From contig CACVBU010000616.1 of NCBI GenBank assembly GCA_902728285.1, positions 1,425,209-1,489,208 of the forward strand: a stretch of 64,000 nucleotides of DNA. The letters run 5' to 3'. This DNA comes from Clytia hemisphaerica (Eukaryota; Cnidaria; Hydrozoa; Leptothecata; Clytiidae). The notes under the pieces were generated by a model. It was not told the DNA's origin. It was given only the letters and a program-made list of their open reading frames with translations, and made no database searches. The position numbers and the translations under genes are program-made. Shown here in pieces: positions 36,088-47,663 of this stretch (its first letter is position 1; the number at the start of each line of letters is the position of its first letter).

Positions 36088-36498
36088 TTCTGTCATAAAT
36101 GTAATCCTAGCTGAAACACAGCATACCAACGTTACATTAACGTTATGAAAGTAAGATGGTCGTTATTTTGATGGTTTGTGCTGGCTAGGATATAAATGTG
36201 ATTTATTGAAATGCATCTTTTTAAGGTAGAATCTTTACTGATTATCTGAAAAGTAAGGATTTTTCCCTTTACAAAATTGATTTTCTATGTATGAAAGCAA
36301 GCAGAAATATCATTTTTCTGCACTTTTTCTTTATCGACCACCTAAGTTTTAACAGTGAAGAATATACAAATAAAATCTTGTTTTTGAATTGAAATCAGAT
36401 TTTTGGCTCGCTTACCTCCATAATTTGCACATGCTTAGATGTCGCACCACTTCTCAAACTATCCCTCCTCTTGAAAATTAACTCACCGAAATGTACAT

Positions 36499-36774
36499 AT
36501 TTATTTTTCTTATAAGCATTTACTTTATACGAATCAAATCAAAAACTCTTGATGGACGGTGATATACCTTTCGGTAATTAGTTCTTACAAGGTAAACATG
36601 GGTTGGTATACAATATGAGTATATTCATTTTTCTTATAAGCATTTACTTTATAATAATCAAATCAATAACTCTTGATAGACGGTGATATACCCTTCGGTA
36701 ATTAGTTCTTACAAAGTAAACAAGGGTTGGCGTACAATATCAGCATATTTATTTTTCTTATAAGCATTTACTTT
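36499..36774. repeat. About 125-bp satellite, about 2 units
   Basis: Units share CTTATAAGCATTTACTTTAT, AATCAAATCAATAACTCTTG and GATATACCTTTCGGTAATTA. The array continues after the LINE at 38449-38745, and a related array lies at 49100-49710. Confidence 0.85.
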
Positions 36775-38448
36775 GATGATGATGGACTCTCTCGCCGATT
36801 TCGACGGATGAGCGTTCAGCATAAAGTAGAGATGTTAAGAAAGGAAAATAAAAAGTTAAGAGAAAACTGAAAAATTAAAATTCAAAATTGATAAAAATCA
36901 TGTACTTTAAAATAGGAAGGAAAGAAAAAAGAGAGTAAAAGAAATTCATTTATCTATGTTTAAACGTTTGTGTGTAAGGAGACCGGCATTAGATCTTGCC
37001 TTGAAATTGCAGAGTTCACAAGAGAATTGCTCACAGATTGGCCTAGCTTTTCTTCTTTGACGTATAAGATTTCTATGCTCACGCCACTGTTCTTCAAAAG
37101 CTTTCAATGAGTTGAAACAGGTTGCTCTCCAGCCTGATCTGTTTTGGCAGAGATTTTCCCAATCATTTACTAAGCCTAAATTTTAAATATTGGCCTTAGC
37201 TTTATCTTTAAAGCGAAGAAGAGGACTACCAATATTCCTGAAACCTTGAGAACATTCACCATATAAAAGAAATTTTGGAATGCGCTTATCATCTATTCGA
37301 ACAACATGCCCTAGCCAACGCAATTGTGATTTCATAAGCATGCTTTCAAGGTCCATGCAAGAACATTTCGAGAGAATTTCGTTATTTGTATGTTTGTCCT
37401 TTAAAGAAACACCTAGAATCGATCGAATACAACGCATATGAAAAGATTCTAAACGATTGATGTGTTTTCTGTACAAAGTCCATGTTTCAGAAGCGTAAAG
37501 AAGTATCGGTATAATAATTGCTAGATAGACACTTATTTTTGTTTGCAATCTGATACCACAATCGTTCCAAAGTCTGTGTCTAAGACGTCCGAAGGCAGAA
37601 CTCGCCTTTGCAATTCGAAGTGGTAGTTCATTGTATAGAGTTGCACTGGAGTTTGCACAAGAGCCTAAGTATGTCAAATATTTCTCAGATTTTAAACAAT
37701 AGTCACCAATGTATACCTGAGGATCGGTATGAGACATATTAGGTTTTGGTGGAAAAAGAACTTCAGTCTTTTTTTGACTAATTGTTAAACCAAAAGCTCT
37801 CGATGCTAGAGAAAACCTATCGACTAGATGTTGGATGTCAGCTAAGCTACTAGCTACCAAAGCACAATCATAAGCAAACAAAAGTTCACGAATTAAGTCA
37901 TAATTTAACTTAGTGCGAGCCTTAAACCGTTGCTGATTAAACAATCCACCAGAAGATCTGAATTGGATTTGAATGCCTTTATCACAATCCTCAAAAGCAT
38001 GAGACAGCATCACTGAGAAGAAAAGAGCAAATAAAACAGGAGCCATTACACAGCCCTGTTTGGTGCCATTAGAGACATTGAATGACGTTGAAGACTCTCC
38101 AGCGGCATGAACTGAGGCTTTCATGCCATTGTGAAACGATGAAATAACACTAAGCATATTTTCTGGTATACCAAGCTTCCTTAGAACTTTCCAGAGAGCA
38201 CGCCTATTCACAGTATCGAAAGCTTTAGTTAGATCGATAAATACCATGTAAAGGTCATTGTTTTTTTCACGCGACTTTTCTTGAATTTGACGCAAAGCAA
38301 ATATCATATCGACAGTACCTTTGCCAGCTCTAAAACCACATTGTGATTCGGGATACACATCAGGGACAATATGAGTTATTATCCTATTAAGGACCACCCT
38401 AGCAATAATCTTACCAGCCACAGACAGTAGAGAAATACCTCTGTGGTT
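36775..38448 (-). mobile_element. 5'-truncated LINE inserted in the satellite, 30-bp target duplication
   Basis: The identical 30-bp stretch beginning ATATTTATTTTTCTTATAAG occurs at 36745-36774 and 38449-38478, one on each side. On the minus strand the element begins inside the reverse transcriptase (NHRGISLLSVAGK), runs through the 3' UTR and ends in CATCATCATC. Because the target is itself a tandem repeat, the duplication could in part be pre-existing satellite, but the empty-site junction reads as a normal unit. Confidence 0.82.
36946..38446 (-). pseudogene. LINE reverse transcriptase with lost catalytic Asp and C-terminal zinc finger
   Basis: The sequence covers most of the polymerase: QCGFRAGKGTVD, then FIDLTKAFDTVNR (motif A with its Asp), NGTKQGCVMAPVLFALFF (motif B) and LLFAYDCALVA (motif C). 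In motif C the F-A-D-D is changed to F-A-Y-D, removing one of the two metal-binding aspartates. An in-frame TAA follows ...DKAKANI at about 37183. The same frame continues past it to a C-x2-C...H finger (CEQFSCELCNFKARSNAGLL) and a natural stop at 36946-36948. Endonuclease and N-terminus are missing. The copy is inactive by truncation, stop and active-site change. Confidence 0.88.
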
Positions 38449-38745
38449 ATATTTATTTTTCTTATAAGCATTTACTTTATAAGAATCAAATCAATAACTC
38501 TTGATAGATGGTGATATACCTTTCGGTAATTAGTTCTTACAAAGTAAACAAGGGTTGGCGTACAATATGAGCATATTTATTTTTCTCATAAGCATATACT
38601 CTATAAGAATCAAATCAATAACTCTTGATAGACGGTGACATACCTTTCGGTTATTAGTTCTTACAAAGTAAACAAGGGACGGCGCACAATATGAGCATAT
38701 TTATTTTTTATAAGCATATACTTTATAAGAGTTCTTAAAAATTAA
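38449..38745. repeat. About 125-bp satellite, right part
   Basis: Continuation of the array at 36499-36774, about 2.4 units. Confidence 0.85.
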
Positions 38746-39616
38746 ACAACAATAGTTCTTAAATTGGTCTTATTTTTATAGCGATTTTAAGCCTCGTTGT
38801 TCTTGTAAAATTGTTTCACCAAGGCTCGATGTAAAGTAGATTTCAGATTACTTTCAATCTCTACTTCTTGTTTTTCCCATGTAGTTCAAATTGTAGGCGA
38901 AATTTTCGACTTCAAGTCGTCTTGTTTGAATTTACAATTGAATTCTATTTATTTTTCAATTTAAACACCCCTGTGTCACAGACCCGCTGGACCCCCGGTG
39001 GAAAAATAGGCCAAAAAATCGTGTGAGAACCACCCTTTTATGTTGAAATAGATTTATTTTAAACAAGAGCCACGAAGATGTTCTTAAATATTTCCTCCAA
39101 TAGCTCAGAGCGTAGATCGTAGTCGCAGTCGAACCCCACAGATTATCCTAAAGCCCCAACTTAGTAACTTAGATTTATTCAAACCTTTATATTAAACAAT
39201 ATCTGATGCAAAACAAAATATAACCATATTCCTGCTAGAAATTGTCGTTATTTCATAGACATGTTCACAGATGATATAAGTCTAAAAACTTGTTAATAAA
39301 TTGCATGCAAATGATAATCCTTTTAATACAAAAATAAATGTATTTTATTTAACTAATATTGGTTTTTACCTTCTTATTGCCGACCCAAAAAAATATCAGC
39401 GTTTTGATTGGTCGAGAGCATCGAGATATTTGCGATATTTCATATTTCTTTAGTATGGAAATATGACCGCGTTGACTTTTGGGGGACTGGGTAAGCGGCG
39501 GGAGAAAAATCAAAACAAAACAGCCGAAAACAGGAAAAGAACTGACTTTCAGAGAAACTATAACTTGGGAGTCAAAGGGAAAAACGCAACAAATATATTT
39601 TCAGATTAACTTTTAC
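38746..39616. other. Non-coding, possible degenerate SINE head
   Basis: No gene recognised. TAGCTCAGAGCG near 39101 and GCAGTCGAACCCC near 39125 resemble weak A and B boxes of a decayed tRNA-derived SINE. Confidence 0.3.
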
Positions 39617-40334
39617 CATAGTATAAGAAAGCCGCGGCTGGAATATGTACTGCATTGTCTTATCAGTTAATTGCTGTTCTATCTCTGTCTCCGAGCTTTA
39701 TAAGAACATCAAGATGCTCAGTTTATTATTGGTAGATAGTTTTTGAAATTGTTCTCTTATTTTCCTTCACTAAAAGTTTTGTTTGTTTCTAGATATCTTT
39801 GAATCTGTACCCAATAGAACAATTGAGCTAATTTTGGACATATTTTAGGGGTATTTTGTGGAAACAATAGTTTTTCGCTAAAATTGAAATTATAAGAACT
39901 ATCTTCAAGAGGACAACTTTCCTGTCAGTTTAAATGATAAATTTTAAAGGTGCTGGCTTGAAATTTTCACAGTATTATCTTGATGTACTTTTTCATTGAT
40001 TTCTAAAAAGATTTCAATGAAATATTGCGAAGGCATTTCGAGGCACCTCATTAATTTTTGAGTTCTTTCGGCGCAGCCATTTTGTGCTTGTTTAAATTTC
40101 TTAGTGTTGATATTTCCTTTACAATGATTTTATAATGCAAGTGTATTATCAAGAGCATATCATTAATGTCTAAAACGCACTGAAAAGTAAGTATTAACGA
40201 CAAACCAATAAAATTTACCATTAAAGATGGTACATTACTGATTTCTTGATCAACAAATAATCATCAAATACGACAGAGATAGAATAACAGAAATTCAGAT
40301 GTTATCATTCCAGCCGCGGCTTTCTTATACTATG
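39617..40334. mobile_element. MITE with CATAGTATAAG termini
   Basis: Inverted ends CATAGTATAAGAAAGCCGCG, at least 28 bp, flanked by a 7-bp direct repeat CTTTTAC (39610-39616 and 40335-40341). No transposase. Confidence 0.7.
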
Positions 40335-40341
40335 CTTTTAC

Positions 40342-42163
40342 TTTGGAGTTCTTCCATAAAAGACACTAAAATCTGATGAACTATAAGAAATTATAAAACT
40401 ACTTAAGACCACCTAAACATTTTTCAGCTTTTGGTATAAAATTCGTCCGTGTGATAACCAAACAATTTTTTATCAATGCATACAAAAAAACTTGAGATTC
40501 TTGAATGTTTGCCAATATTTTATTTCTCATAGCATAACAAGGGAAGTGAAATGTCTTGTATTAAACCAAATGACGAGTGATTTTTATAAAAGTTCTCTCC
40601 TAATTCTCGTTCTCAACGAGGTACGTCCTTGTTTGAATTTTCAACTCAACAATCATTACATCTTCCTTCTAAAATTAAAGCTTGACGATAATCAAGAAAG
40701 TATCCAAATTGTTTTGCTCTTGAAAAAATGTTGTTCTTTAACCATTATTACAAGCATACATTTCCATCATGGAACTCCTTTCCTCTGCTATTCTTTTCCA
40801 TGCATCAAAACAAAAACATAGAAAAAGACTGAATGTTATCAATCTGATTAATCCAATGATGAAGGGTTTCTTCTCTATCGAAAGTACACCATCTGCATTT
40901 TGAATTATCAATCTAGAAACTTTCAAATACATCTCTGAAAAATCTGCAACTCTTCAAAACAAAACTTCTGGATCGAAAATGATCGAAAATGCTTCTCTGT
41001 TTTGTTTTCGTGTCAATATTTTCGGCGGGAACATATCGAATGTTTTAATGTTCGAATCTAACGTTCGAATTAGATTTTCGAATAAAAACATTCGAAACTA
41101 CACAGAAGAGAGAAGCAGGGCGGAAGTAAGTTTTAAAACAAAAACAAAAAGAAATTCATATCAGGACAATTTTTTTGAGTCGACAATAAATTAGTTATCA
41201 AATGACTTCTCGTGCAATACTCGATATTTTACTCGTTCCGAGATTTTACCGATATTTTTCCTCGCCTAAAGGCTCGGAAAAATATTACGGAAAAATCTCG
41301 GAACTCGTAAAATATTTATCGTATTGCACTCGAAGTCATGCCATAACTAGTACATATTCAGGAAATACAATCTTAGATTAACAAGTTGATATTATTCTAA
41401 GACTTATCTGAGTAAGAAAATGCCAAAATATCTTGAGATTGTCTACTAAGGGACTAATATGGAAATATGGCAATGAATTTGGGAGATATCGAAATATGTT
41501 GTACACATTATTTTTTCATATGAAAAACTTCCTTGTCATCAATATTTTAAACCACCATAATATACCATTCACAAATAAAAAGTTACTCAAAGGGATCTCC
41601 TCCTTTGCAGATTTAGATTTCCAGTGCATAACATCTGTTCCTTATGGTTCAGTTGTTGCAAGAATTTTTATCTTTGTTCATATTCTCATTATGTGCAACA
41701 TTATCATTACACCATTGCCAGCAATTTACATTGCATTGTCAGCTTTAGAGGTCGTCACACTTTGTTGAATTTGTAATCCTGGCACCTGAATGTGAAAGGA
41801 AAGAAAAATTCAAAATTTCATAATGGGAAATAATCTCTTTACAGTAATCAATACCAAATGTGTGGTCATTCTGAAATCTCCCGAGAAAAAAAACTTTAAA
41901 AAGGCGAGACTCTGCTTGACGGTTAGGGCTATGTTTGCCCACTTAGGCACAGATATTCCAATATTTCCTGCAGAACCCTGCGGACTGACTTAAAATATGC
42001 TATAGCAACTTTTCGAATATTTATTTATCGGAACCTCGAATCCCGCCGCCGCCTGCGGGTTTCCAAATTTCACTGCGGGTTCCCTGCGGGTAATTTATAA
42101 ATCTTTAGTTATCGAAACCTCGAATCCCGCTGCCTGCGGGTTTCCAAATTTCACTGCGGGCTC
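40342..42163. other. Intergenic, mostly unassigned
   Basis: Short open frames at 40492-40821 and 41433-41768 match nothing I recognise. A near-perfect hairpin element lies at 41190-41351. Bases 42015-42180 are a 77-bp direct tandem duplication of a GCCTGCGGGTTTCC block. Confidence 0.45.
41190..41351. repeat. Hairpin element
   Basis: Arms of about 70 bases (starting near TTAGTTAT / ATAACTAG and containing GTGCAATAC / GTATTGCAC) around a short loop near 41268. Folds as one long hairpin; MITE-like. Confidence 0.7.
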
Positions 42164-42204
42164 GCTGCGGGTAATTTATAAATCTATAATAATAATAATA
42201 AAAT

Positions 42205-42955
42205 AATAAAAGGACCACAGGGAACGTACAAAAGGAGCCACAGGAGCCTACAAGAAGGACCATGGGGAGCCTAGAAAAGGTAAACGGGGAGCATACATAA
42301 AGATACGCGGGTGGGAGCATACATAAAGGTACACTGGGAACGTACAAAAAGGGCCACAGGAGCCTACAAGAAGGACCATGGGAAGCCTACAAAAGGTAAA
42401 CGGGGAGCATACATAAAGATACACGGGTGGGGAGCATACATAAAGGTACACTGGGAACGTACAATAAGGTACACGGGGAACGTACAATAAGGTACACGGG
42501 GAACTTACAATAAGGTATACGGGGAACGTACAATAAGGTACACGGTGAACATGCAATAAGGTACATGGGGTATGTACAATAAGATATACGGGGAACATGC
42601 AATAAGGTACATGGGGTACGTACAATAAGGTATACGGGGAACGCACAATAAGTTACACTGGGACGTACAATAAGGTACACGGTGAACATGCAATAAGGTA
42701 CATGGGGTATGTACAATAAGATATACGGGGAACATGCAATAAGGTACATGGGGTACGTACAATAAGGTATACGGGGAACGCACAATAAGTTACACTGGGA
42801 CGTACAATAAGGTACTCAGGGAGCGTACAAAAAGGTACCCGGGAACACATAAAAAGGACCAACGAAAAGCGTACAAAAGGTACCTTGAAAGCATTCAAAA
42901 AGGGCCACATAAAACGATACACGGGGAGCGTAAAAGGTACACAGGGAGTTAAAAC
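42205..42955. repeat. 23-bp minisatellite (copy 1)
   Basis: Unit like GTACAATAAGGTACACGGGG plus a few bases, repeated some 30 times. Since 23 is not a multiple of three, the minus strand stays open in all frames and shows a 23-residue super-period (VPYCTFP, YLIVRSP, CTLLYVP). These frames are artefacts of the repeat, not proteins. Confidence 0.88.
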
Positions 42956-43119
42956 ATCTATTATGCGTTGTTAGTAAAAGAGGTAACGATGTGGTAATGA
43001 TGTGGTAACGATGTGGTAACGAGTGGTAACGGGCTGGTAACGAGGTAACGAGTGATAACCAGTTGAAAACGGTAGCCCTAAGTCTCCAAATTTGAATTTC
43101 TTGATTCTGGTGTTTTTGC

Positions 43120-44240
43120 AACAGATGCTGATGGCCCTTGAGGTTCTGCAGCAGAACCTGAAAGATCTGGTGAATGTGCAGCAGGAATTGGAGATTCAGA
43201 ATGTTATAGTGAAGTTGATGGTTCTGGTGAATGGGATGGTAAATTTGGTTGTTTTGATGAATGAAATAATGGAAATGATGTTCTGGTGAATATGAATCAA
43301 AGATTTATAGTTCTGGAGGTTCTGCATTAGGAGTTTGTGATTCTGGTGAATGTACATCAGGAGTTGATGGTTCTGATGAATGTGATGGTTGAGTTGATGG
43401 TTATGGTGAATGTGATGGTGGATCCGATGGTTCTGGTGAATATGATGCTGGTGTTGATGGATCTTGCAGATGCAATGGTGGTGTTGGTGGTTCTGGCGAA
43501 TGTGATTGTGCAGTTGATGGTTTTAGTGAATGTGATGGTCGAATTGATGATTCTGGTAAATGTGATGGTGGCATTGATGGTTATTGTGAATTTGTTGATG
43601 GCATTGATGGTTCTGGTGAATTTGCAGCAGAAGTTAATATTCTGATAAATTGTTATTGAGATGTTATTCATGGATGTAATGACAACACAGTTATGGCGAA
43701 TCTGATTTGTTTTGCTAGTTAATGTTATCTCAATAACAATTTATCAGAATATTAACTCCTGCTGTACATTCACCAGAACCACCAACTCCACTATTGCATT
43801 CACCATTGCACCATTCCAGATCCATCCACACCAGCATTATATTCACCAGAACCACCAACTTCTGCTGCACATTCACCAGAACCACCAACTCCTGCTGCAC
43901 ATTCACCAGAACCACCAACTCCTGCTGCACATTCACCTGAATCATCAACTCCATTCCCCAGATCCACCAACTCCACCATTGCATTCACCAGAAACATCAC
44001 CTCCACTATCACATTCACCAGAAATAACAACTCCTGCTGCACATTCACCAGAACCACCAAATCCTGTTGCACATTCACCAGAACCATTAACTCCTGCTGT
44101 ACATTCACCAGAAGCACCAACTACTGATGCACATTCACCAGAAGTATCAACTCCTGCTGCACATTCACCAGAACCACCAACTCCTGATGCATATTCACCA
44201 GAAGCATAAACTCGTGATGAACATTCACCAGAACCATCAA
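43120..44240. repeat. 30-bp minisatellite arranged as a giant inverted repeat (copy 1)
   Basis: The left half repeats words like GATGGTTCTGGTGAATGTGA; the right half (43740 onward) repeats the complement, ATTCACCAGAACCACCAACT. The switch occurs in a perfect inverted repeat, 43627-43661 with 43727-43761 (TTAATATTCTGATAAATTG and complement), around a loop of about 65 bases. Open frames on both strands follow from the 30-bp period. Confidence 0.85.
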
Positions 44241-44468
44241 CTTCTGCAGTGTTGGCTAATAAAAGATGTGAATAGTAAAGTAAATAAAGATGGCATCTGA
44301 TTCTAGAACCGTTCTCTATGAAGTATATCTTTTAGCTAATCAAAGGCAAATACGATAAGTACAAAGCGGGCAGGACGCCCAAAACCTTAATATATGGGCG
44401 GAACCCAAAATAACAAATCTAACATTATAAGTATTATTTTTTCTTTTTCTAAATATTTTTATCTAAAG

Positions 44469-44598
44469 TTCAAAATAGTGTCGACGTTTGAATTCGTCGA
44501 CAAAAGTTACTTTAGGGGGTTCTATGGCGAAATCTTCTTTCCATTTTGTTTCTAAGGGTATCAATTTATTTACAGGTCTTTTCACTGTGTACAACTTC
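44469..44598 (-). pseudogene. BEL/Pao C-terminal fragment (duplicated piece)
   Basis: Same sequence as 47334-47463, the tail of the DUF5641 fragment, cut at the duplication border. Confidence 0.65.
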
Positions 44599-47463
44599 GC
44601 TGCGGGTAATTTATAAATCTATAATAATAATAATAAAATAATAAAAGGACCACAGGGAACGTACAAAAGGAGCCACCGGAGCCCACAAGAAGGACCATGG
44701 GGAGCCTAGAAAAGGTAAACGGGGAGCATACATAAAGATACGCGGGTGGGAGCATACATAAAGGTACACTGGGAACGTACAAAAAGGGCCACAGGAGCCT
44801 ACAAGAAGGACCATGGGAAGCCTACAAAAGGTAAACGGGGAGCATACATAAAGATACACGGGTGGGGAGCATACATAAAGGTACACTGGGAACGTACAAT
44901 AAGGTACACGGGGAACGTACAATAAGGTACACGTGGAACTTACAATAAGGTATACGGGGAACGTACAATAAGGTACACGGTGAACATGCAATAAGGTACA
45001 TGGGGTATGTACAATAAGATATACGGTGAACATGCAATAAGGTACATGGGGTATGTACAATAAGATATACGGGGAACATGCAATAAGGTACATGGGGTAC
45101 GTACAATAAGGTATACGGGGAACGCACAATAAGTTACACTGGGACGTACAATAAGGTACACGGTGAACATGCAATAAGGTACATGGGGTACGTACAATAA
45201 GGTATACGGGGAACGCACAATAAGTTACACTGGGACGTACAATAAGGTACTCAGGGAGCGTACAAAAAGGTACCCGGGAACACATAAAAAGGACCAACGA
45301 AAAGCGTACAAAAGGTACCTTGAAAGCATTCAAAAAGGGCCACATAAAACGATACACGGGGAGCGTAAAAGGTACACAGGGAGTTAAAACATCTATTATG
45401 CGTTGTTAGTAAAAGAGGTAACGAGTGGTAACGATGTGGTAATGATGTGGTAACGATGTGGTAACGAGTGGTAACGGGCTGGTAACGAGGTAACGAGTGA
45501 TAACCAGTTGAAAACGGTAGCCCTAAGTCTCCAAATTTGAATTTCTTGATTCTGGTGTTTTTGCAACAGATGCTGATGGCCCTTGAGGTTCTGCAGCAGA
45601 ACCTGAAAGATCTGGTGAATGTGCAGCAGGAATTGGAGATTCAGAATGTTATAGTGAAGTTGATGGTTCTGGTGAATGGGATGGTAAATTTGGTTGTTTT
45701 GATGAATGAAATAATGGAAATGATGTTCTGGTGAATATGAATCAAAGATTTATAGTTCTGGAGGTTCTGCATTAGGAGTTTGTGATTCTGGTGAATGTAC
45801 ATCAGGAGTTGATGGTTCTGATGAATGTGATGGTTGAGTTGATGGTTATGGTGAATGTGATGGTGGATCCGATGGTTCTGGTGAATATGATGCTGGTGTT
45901 GATGGATCTTGCAGATGCAATGGTGGTGTTGGTGGTTCTGGCGAATGTGATTGTGCAGTTGATGGTTTTAGTGAATGTGATGGTCGAATTGATGATTCTG
46001 GTAAATGTGATGGTGGCATTGATGGTTATTGTGAATTTGTTGATGGCATTGATGGTTCTGGTGAATTTGCAGCAGAAGTTAATATTCTGATAAATTGTTA
46101 TTGAGATGTTATTCATGGATGTAATGACAACACAGTTATGGCGAATCTGATTTGTTTTGCTAGTTAATGTTATCTCAATAACAATTTATCAGAATATTAA
46201 CTCCTGCTGTACATTCACCAGAACCACCAACTCCACTATTGCATTCACCATTGCACCATTCCAGATCCATCCACACCAGCATTATATTCACCAGAACCAC
46301 CAACTTCTGCTGCACATTCACCAGAACCACCAACTCCTGCTGCACATTCACCAGAACCATCAACTCCTGCTGCACATTCACCTGAATCATCAACTCCATT
46401 CCCCAGATCCACCAACTCCACCATTGCATTCACCAGAAACATCACCTCCACTATCACATTCACCAGAAATAACAACTCCTGCTGCACATTCACCAGAACC
46501 ACCAAATCCTGTTGCACATTCACCAGAACCATTAACTCCTGCTGTACATTCACCAGAAGCACCAACTACTGATGCACATTCACCAGAAGTATCAACTCCT
46601 GCTGCACATTCACCAGAACCACCAACTCCTGATGCATATTCACCAGAAGCATAAACTCGTGATGAACATTCACCAGAACCATCAACTTCTGCAGCACATT
46701 TACATGAATCACCAACGCCTACTGCACACTCCCTAGAATTACCAACTCCTGCTGCCTATTCATCAAAATCATCAACTCCTGTTGCACATTCACCAGAACA
46801 ATTAACTCCTGATGCACATTCACTAGAACAATCAACTCCTGCTGGACATTCACCAGAACAATCAACTCTTGCTGCACATTCACCAGAACCATCAACTCTT
46901 GCTGCAAATTTACCAGAATCACCAACTCCTGCTGTACATTCACCAGAACCACCAACTCCGCCATTGCATTCACCAGATCCATCAACAGCAGCATTATGTT
47001 CAACAGAACCATCAACTCCTGATGCACATTCTCCAGAACCATCAACTCCTGATGCATATTCACCAGAAGCATCAACCAATGATGAACATTCACGAGAACC
47101 ATCAACTTCTGCAGTGTTGGCTAATGAAAGATGTGAATAGTAAAGTAAATAAAGATGGCATCTGATTCTAGAACCGTTCTCTATGAAGTATATCTTTTAG
47201 CTAATCAAAGGCAAATACGATAAGTACAAAGCGGGCAGGACGCCCAAAACCTTAATATATGGGCGGAACCCAAAATAACAAATCTAACATTATAAGTATT
47301 ATTTTTTCTTTTTCTAAATATTTTTATCTAAAGTTCAAAATAGTGTCGACGTTTGAATTCGTCGACAAAAGTTACTTTAGGGGGTTCTATGGCGAAATCT
47401 TCTTTCCATTTTGTTTCTAAGGGTATCAATTTATTTACAGGTCTTTTCACTGTGTACAACTTC
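44599..47463. repeat. Segmental tandem duplication, copy 2
   Basis: 2865 bp, near-identical to copy 1 but longer. It carries about 420 extra bases of the 30-bp minisatellite (about 46690-47110), a 10-base TAACGAGTGG insertion near 45425, and small differences in the 23-bp array (44640-45395). The very low divergence means a recent event, or an assembly artefact. Confidence 0.9.
45570..47110. repeat. 30-bp minisatellite inverted repeat (copy 2, expanded)
   Basis: As in copy 1, with the palindromic centre at about 46072-46206 and a longer right arm. Confidence 0.85.
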
Positions 47464-47663
47464 TCGTTCCGAATATAGGATATAGTAACCCCTTTTATTT
47501 TCCCGTCTCGAGATGGCACAATTTGATCGACTGTTGCGGTCTTCCATAGGGCTCGACCGCAATTTTCTTCTAGTAATACGACATCAACTTTATTGATTAG
47601 GGGAAAATTGTCTTTGTTGTGTCTCTGGGTTTCTCTCAAATTTATGCGGTATTCATTAGTAGT
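47334..47663 (-). pseudogene. BEL/Pao integrase C-terminal domain (DUF5641) fragment
   Basis: On the minus strand the frame reads NEYRINLRETQRHNK ... VDVVLLEENCGRALWKTATV, then IVPSRDGKIKGVTI and YTVKRPVNKLIPLE. The L-R-E, V-V-L-x-E, L-W-K, R-D-G-x-[IV]-x-G-V and R-P-V-x-K-L-x-P-L-E blocks identify the DUF5641 domain that follows the integrase core in BEL/Pao. No start codon and no integrase core, so it is an isolated remnant of a different BEL/Pao copy than the one at 2-10 kb. Confidence 0.82.

Larger units (their letters stand above)
35722..36094 (-). mobile_element. tRNA-derived SINE carrying a hammerhead ribozyme motif
   Basis: On the minus strand the head is tRNA-like. An A box TAGCGCAGTCTG (36087-36076) is followed by GTAGAGCATTAG and ATAATCTAAGGGTTGCAG, then a B box GGTTCTATCCC (36032-36022) and CGACCACCACC. 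About 270 bases downstream on the same strand lies a complete hammerhead core (35755-35722), and an AT-rich tail follows. A Pol III promoter followed by a hammerhead on the same strand is the plan of the schistosome SmAlpha SINE-like family. One copy is seen here; the exact ends are uncertain. Confidence 0.68.
42164..44598. repeat. Segmental tandem duplication, copy 1
   Basis: 2435 bp from GCTGCGGGTAATTTATAAAT to GTGTACAACTTC, followed at once by copy 2. It contains a 23-bp minisatellite, a short TGGTAACGA array, a 30-bp minisatellite that flips strand at a palindrome, and a fragment of BEL/Pao sequence at its end. Nearly identical to copy 2 outside a minisatellite length difference. Confidence 0.9.

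Noticed and set aside
39101-39137. tRNA gene
   Set aside because: Weak A and B box likeness only. No acceptor stem or anticodon arm can be drawn.
40492-40821. 109-residue plus-strand frame
   Set aside because: No recognisable domain, biased composition and no splice context. Kept only as unassigned sequence.
41433-41942. Frames on both strands near a possible decayed gene
   Set aside because: The minus strand continues only through several stops, and no family is recognised. Not enough to call a pseudogene.
42248-42922. Several overlapping minus-strand frames with VPYC/YLIV/CTLL repeats (also 44611-45357)
   Set aside because: All arise from a 23-bp minisatellite; the same peptide appears in every frame, so there is no coding signal.
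43712-44209. HSPEPPTPAA-type proline-rich repeat protein on the plus strand (also 46157-46654), with the opposite frames
   Set aside because: The 30-bp period keeps several frames open on both strands, and the inverted half reads as another 'protein'. No start-signal peptide or flanking exon supports a gene.
42205-47110. CRISPR-like array
   Set aside because: The units are degenerate, lack distinct spacers and lie in an animal genome. This is minisatellite DNA.
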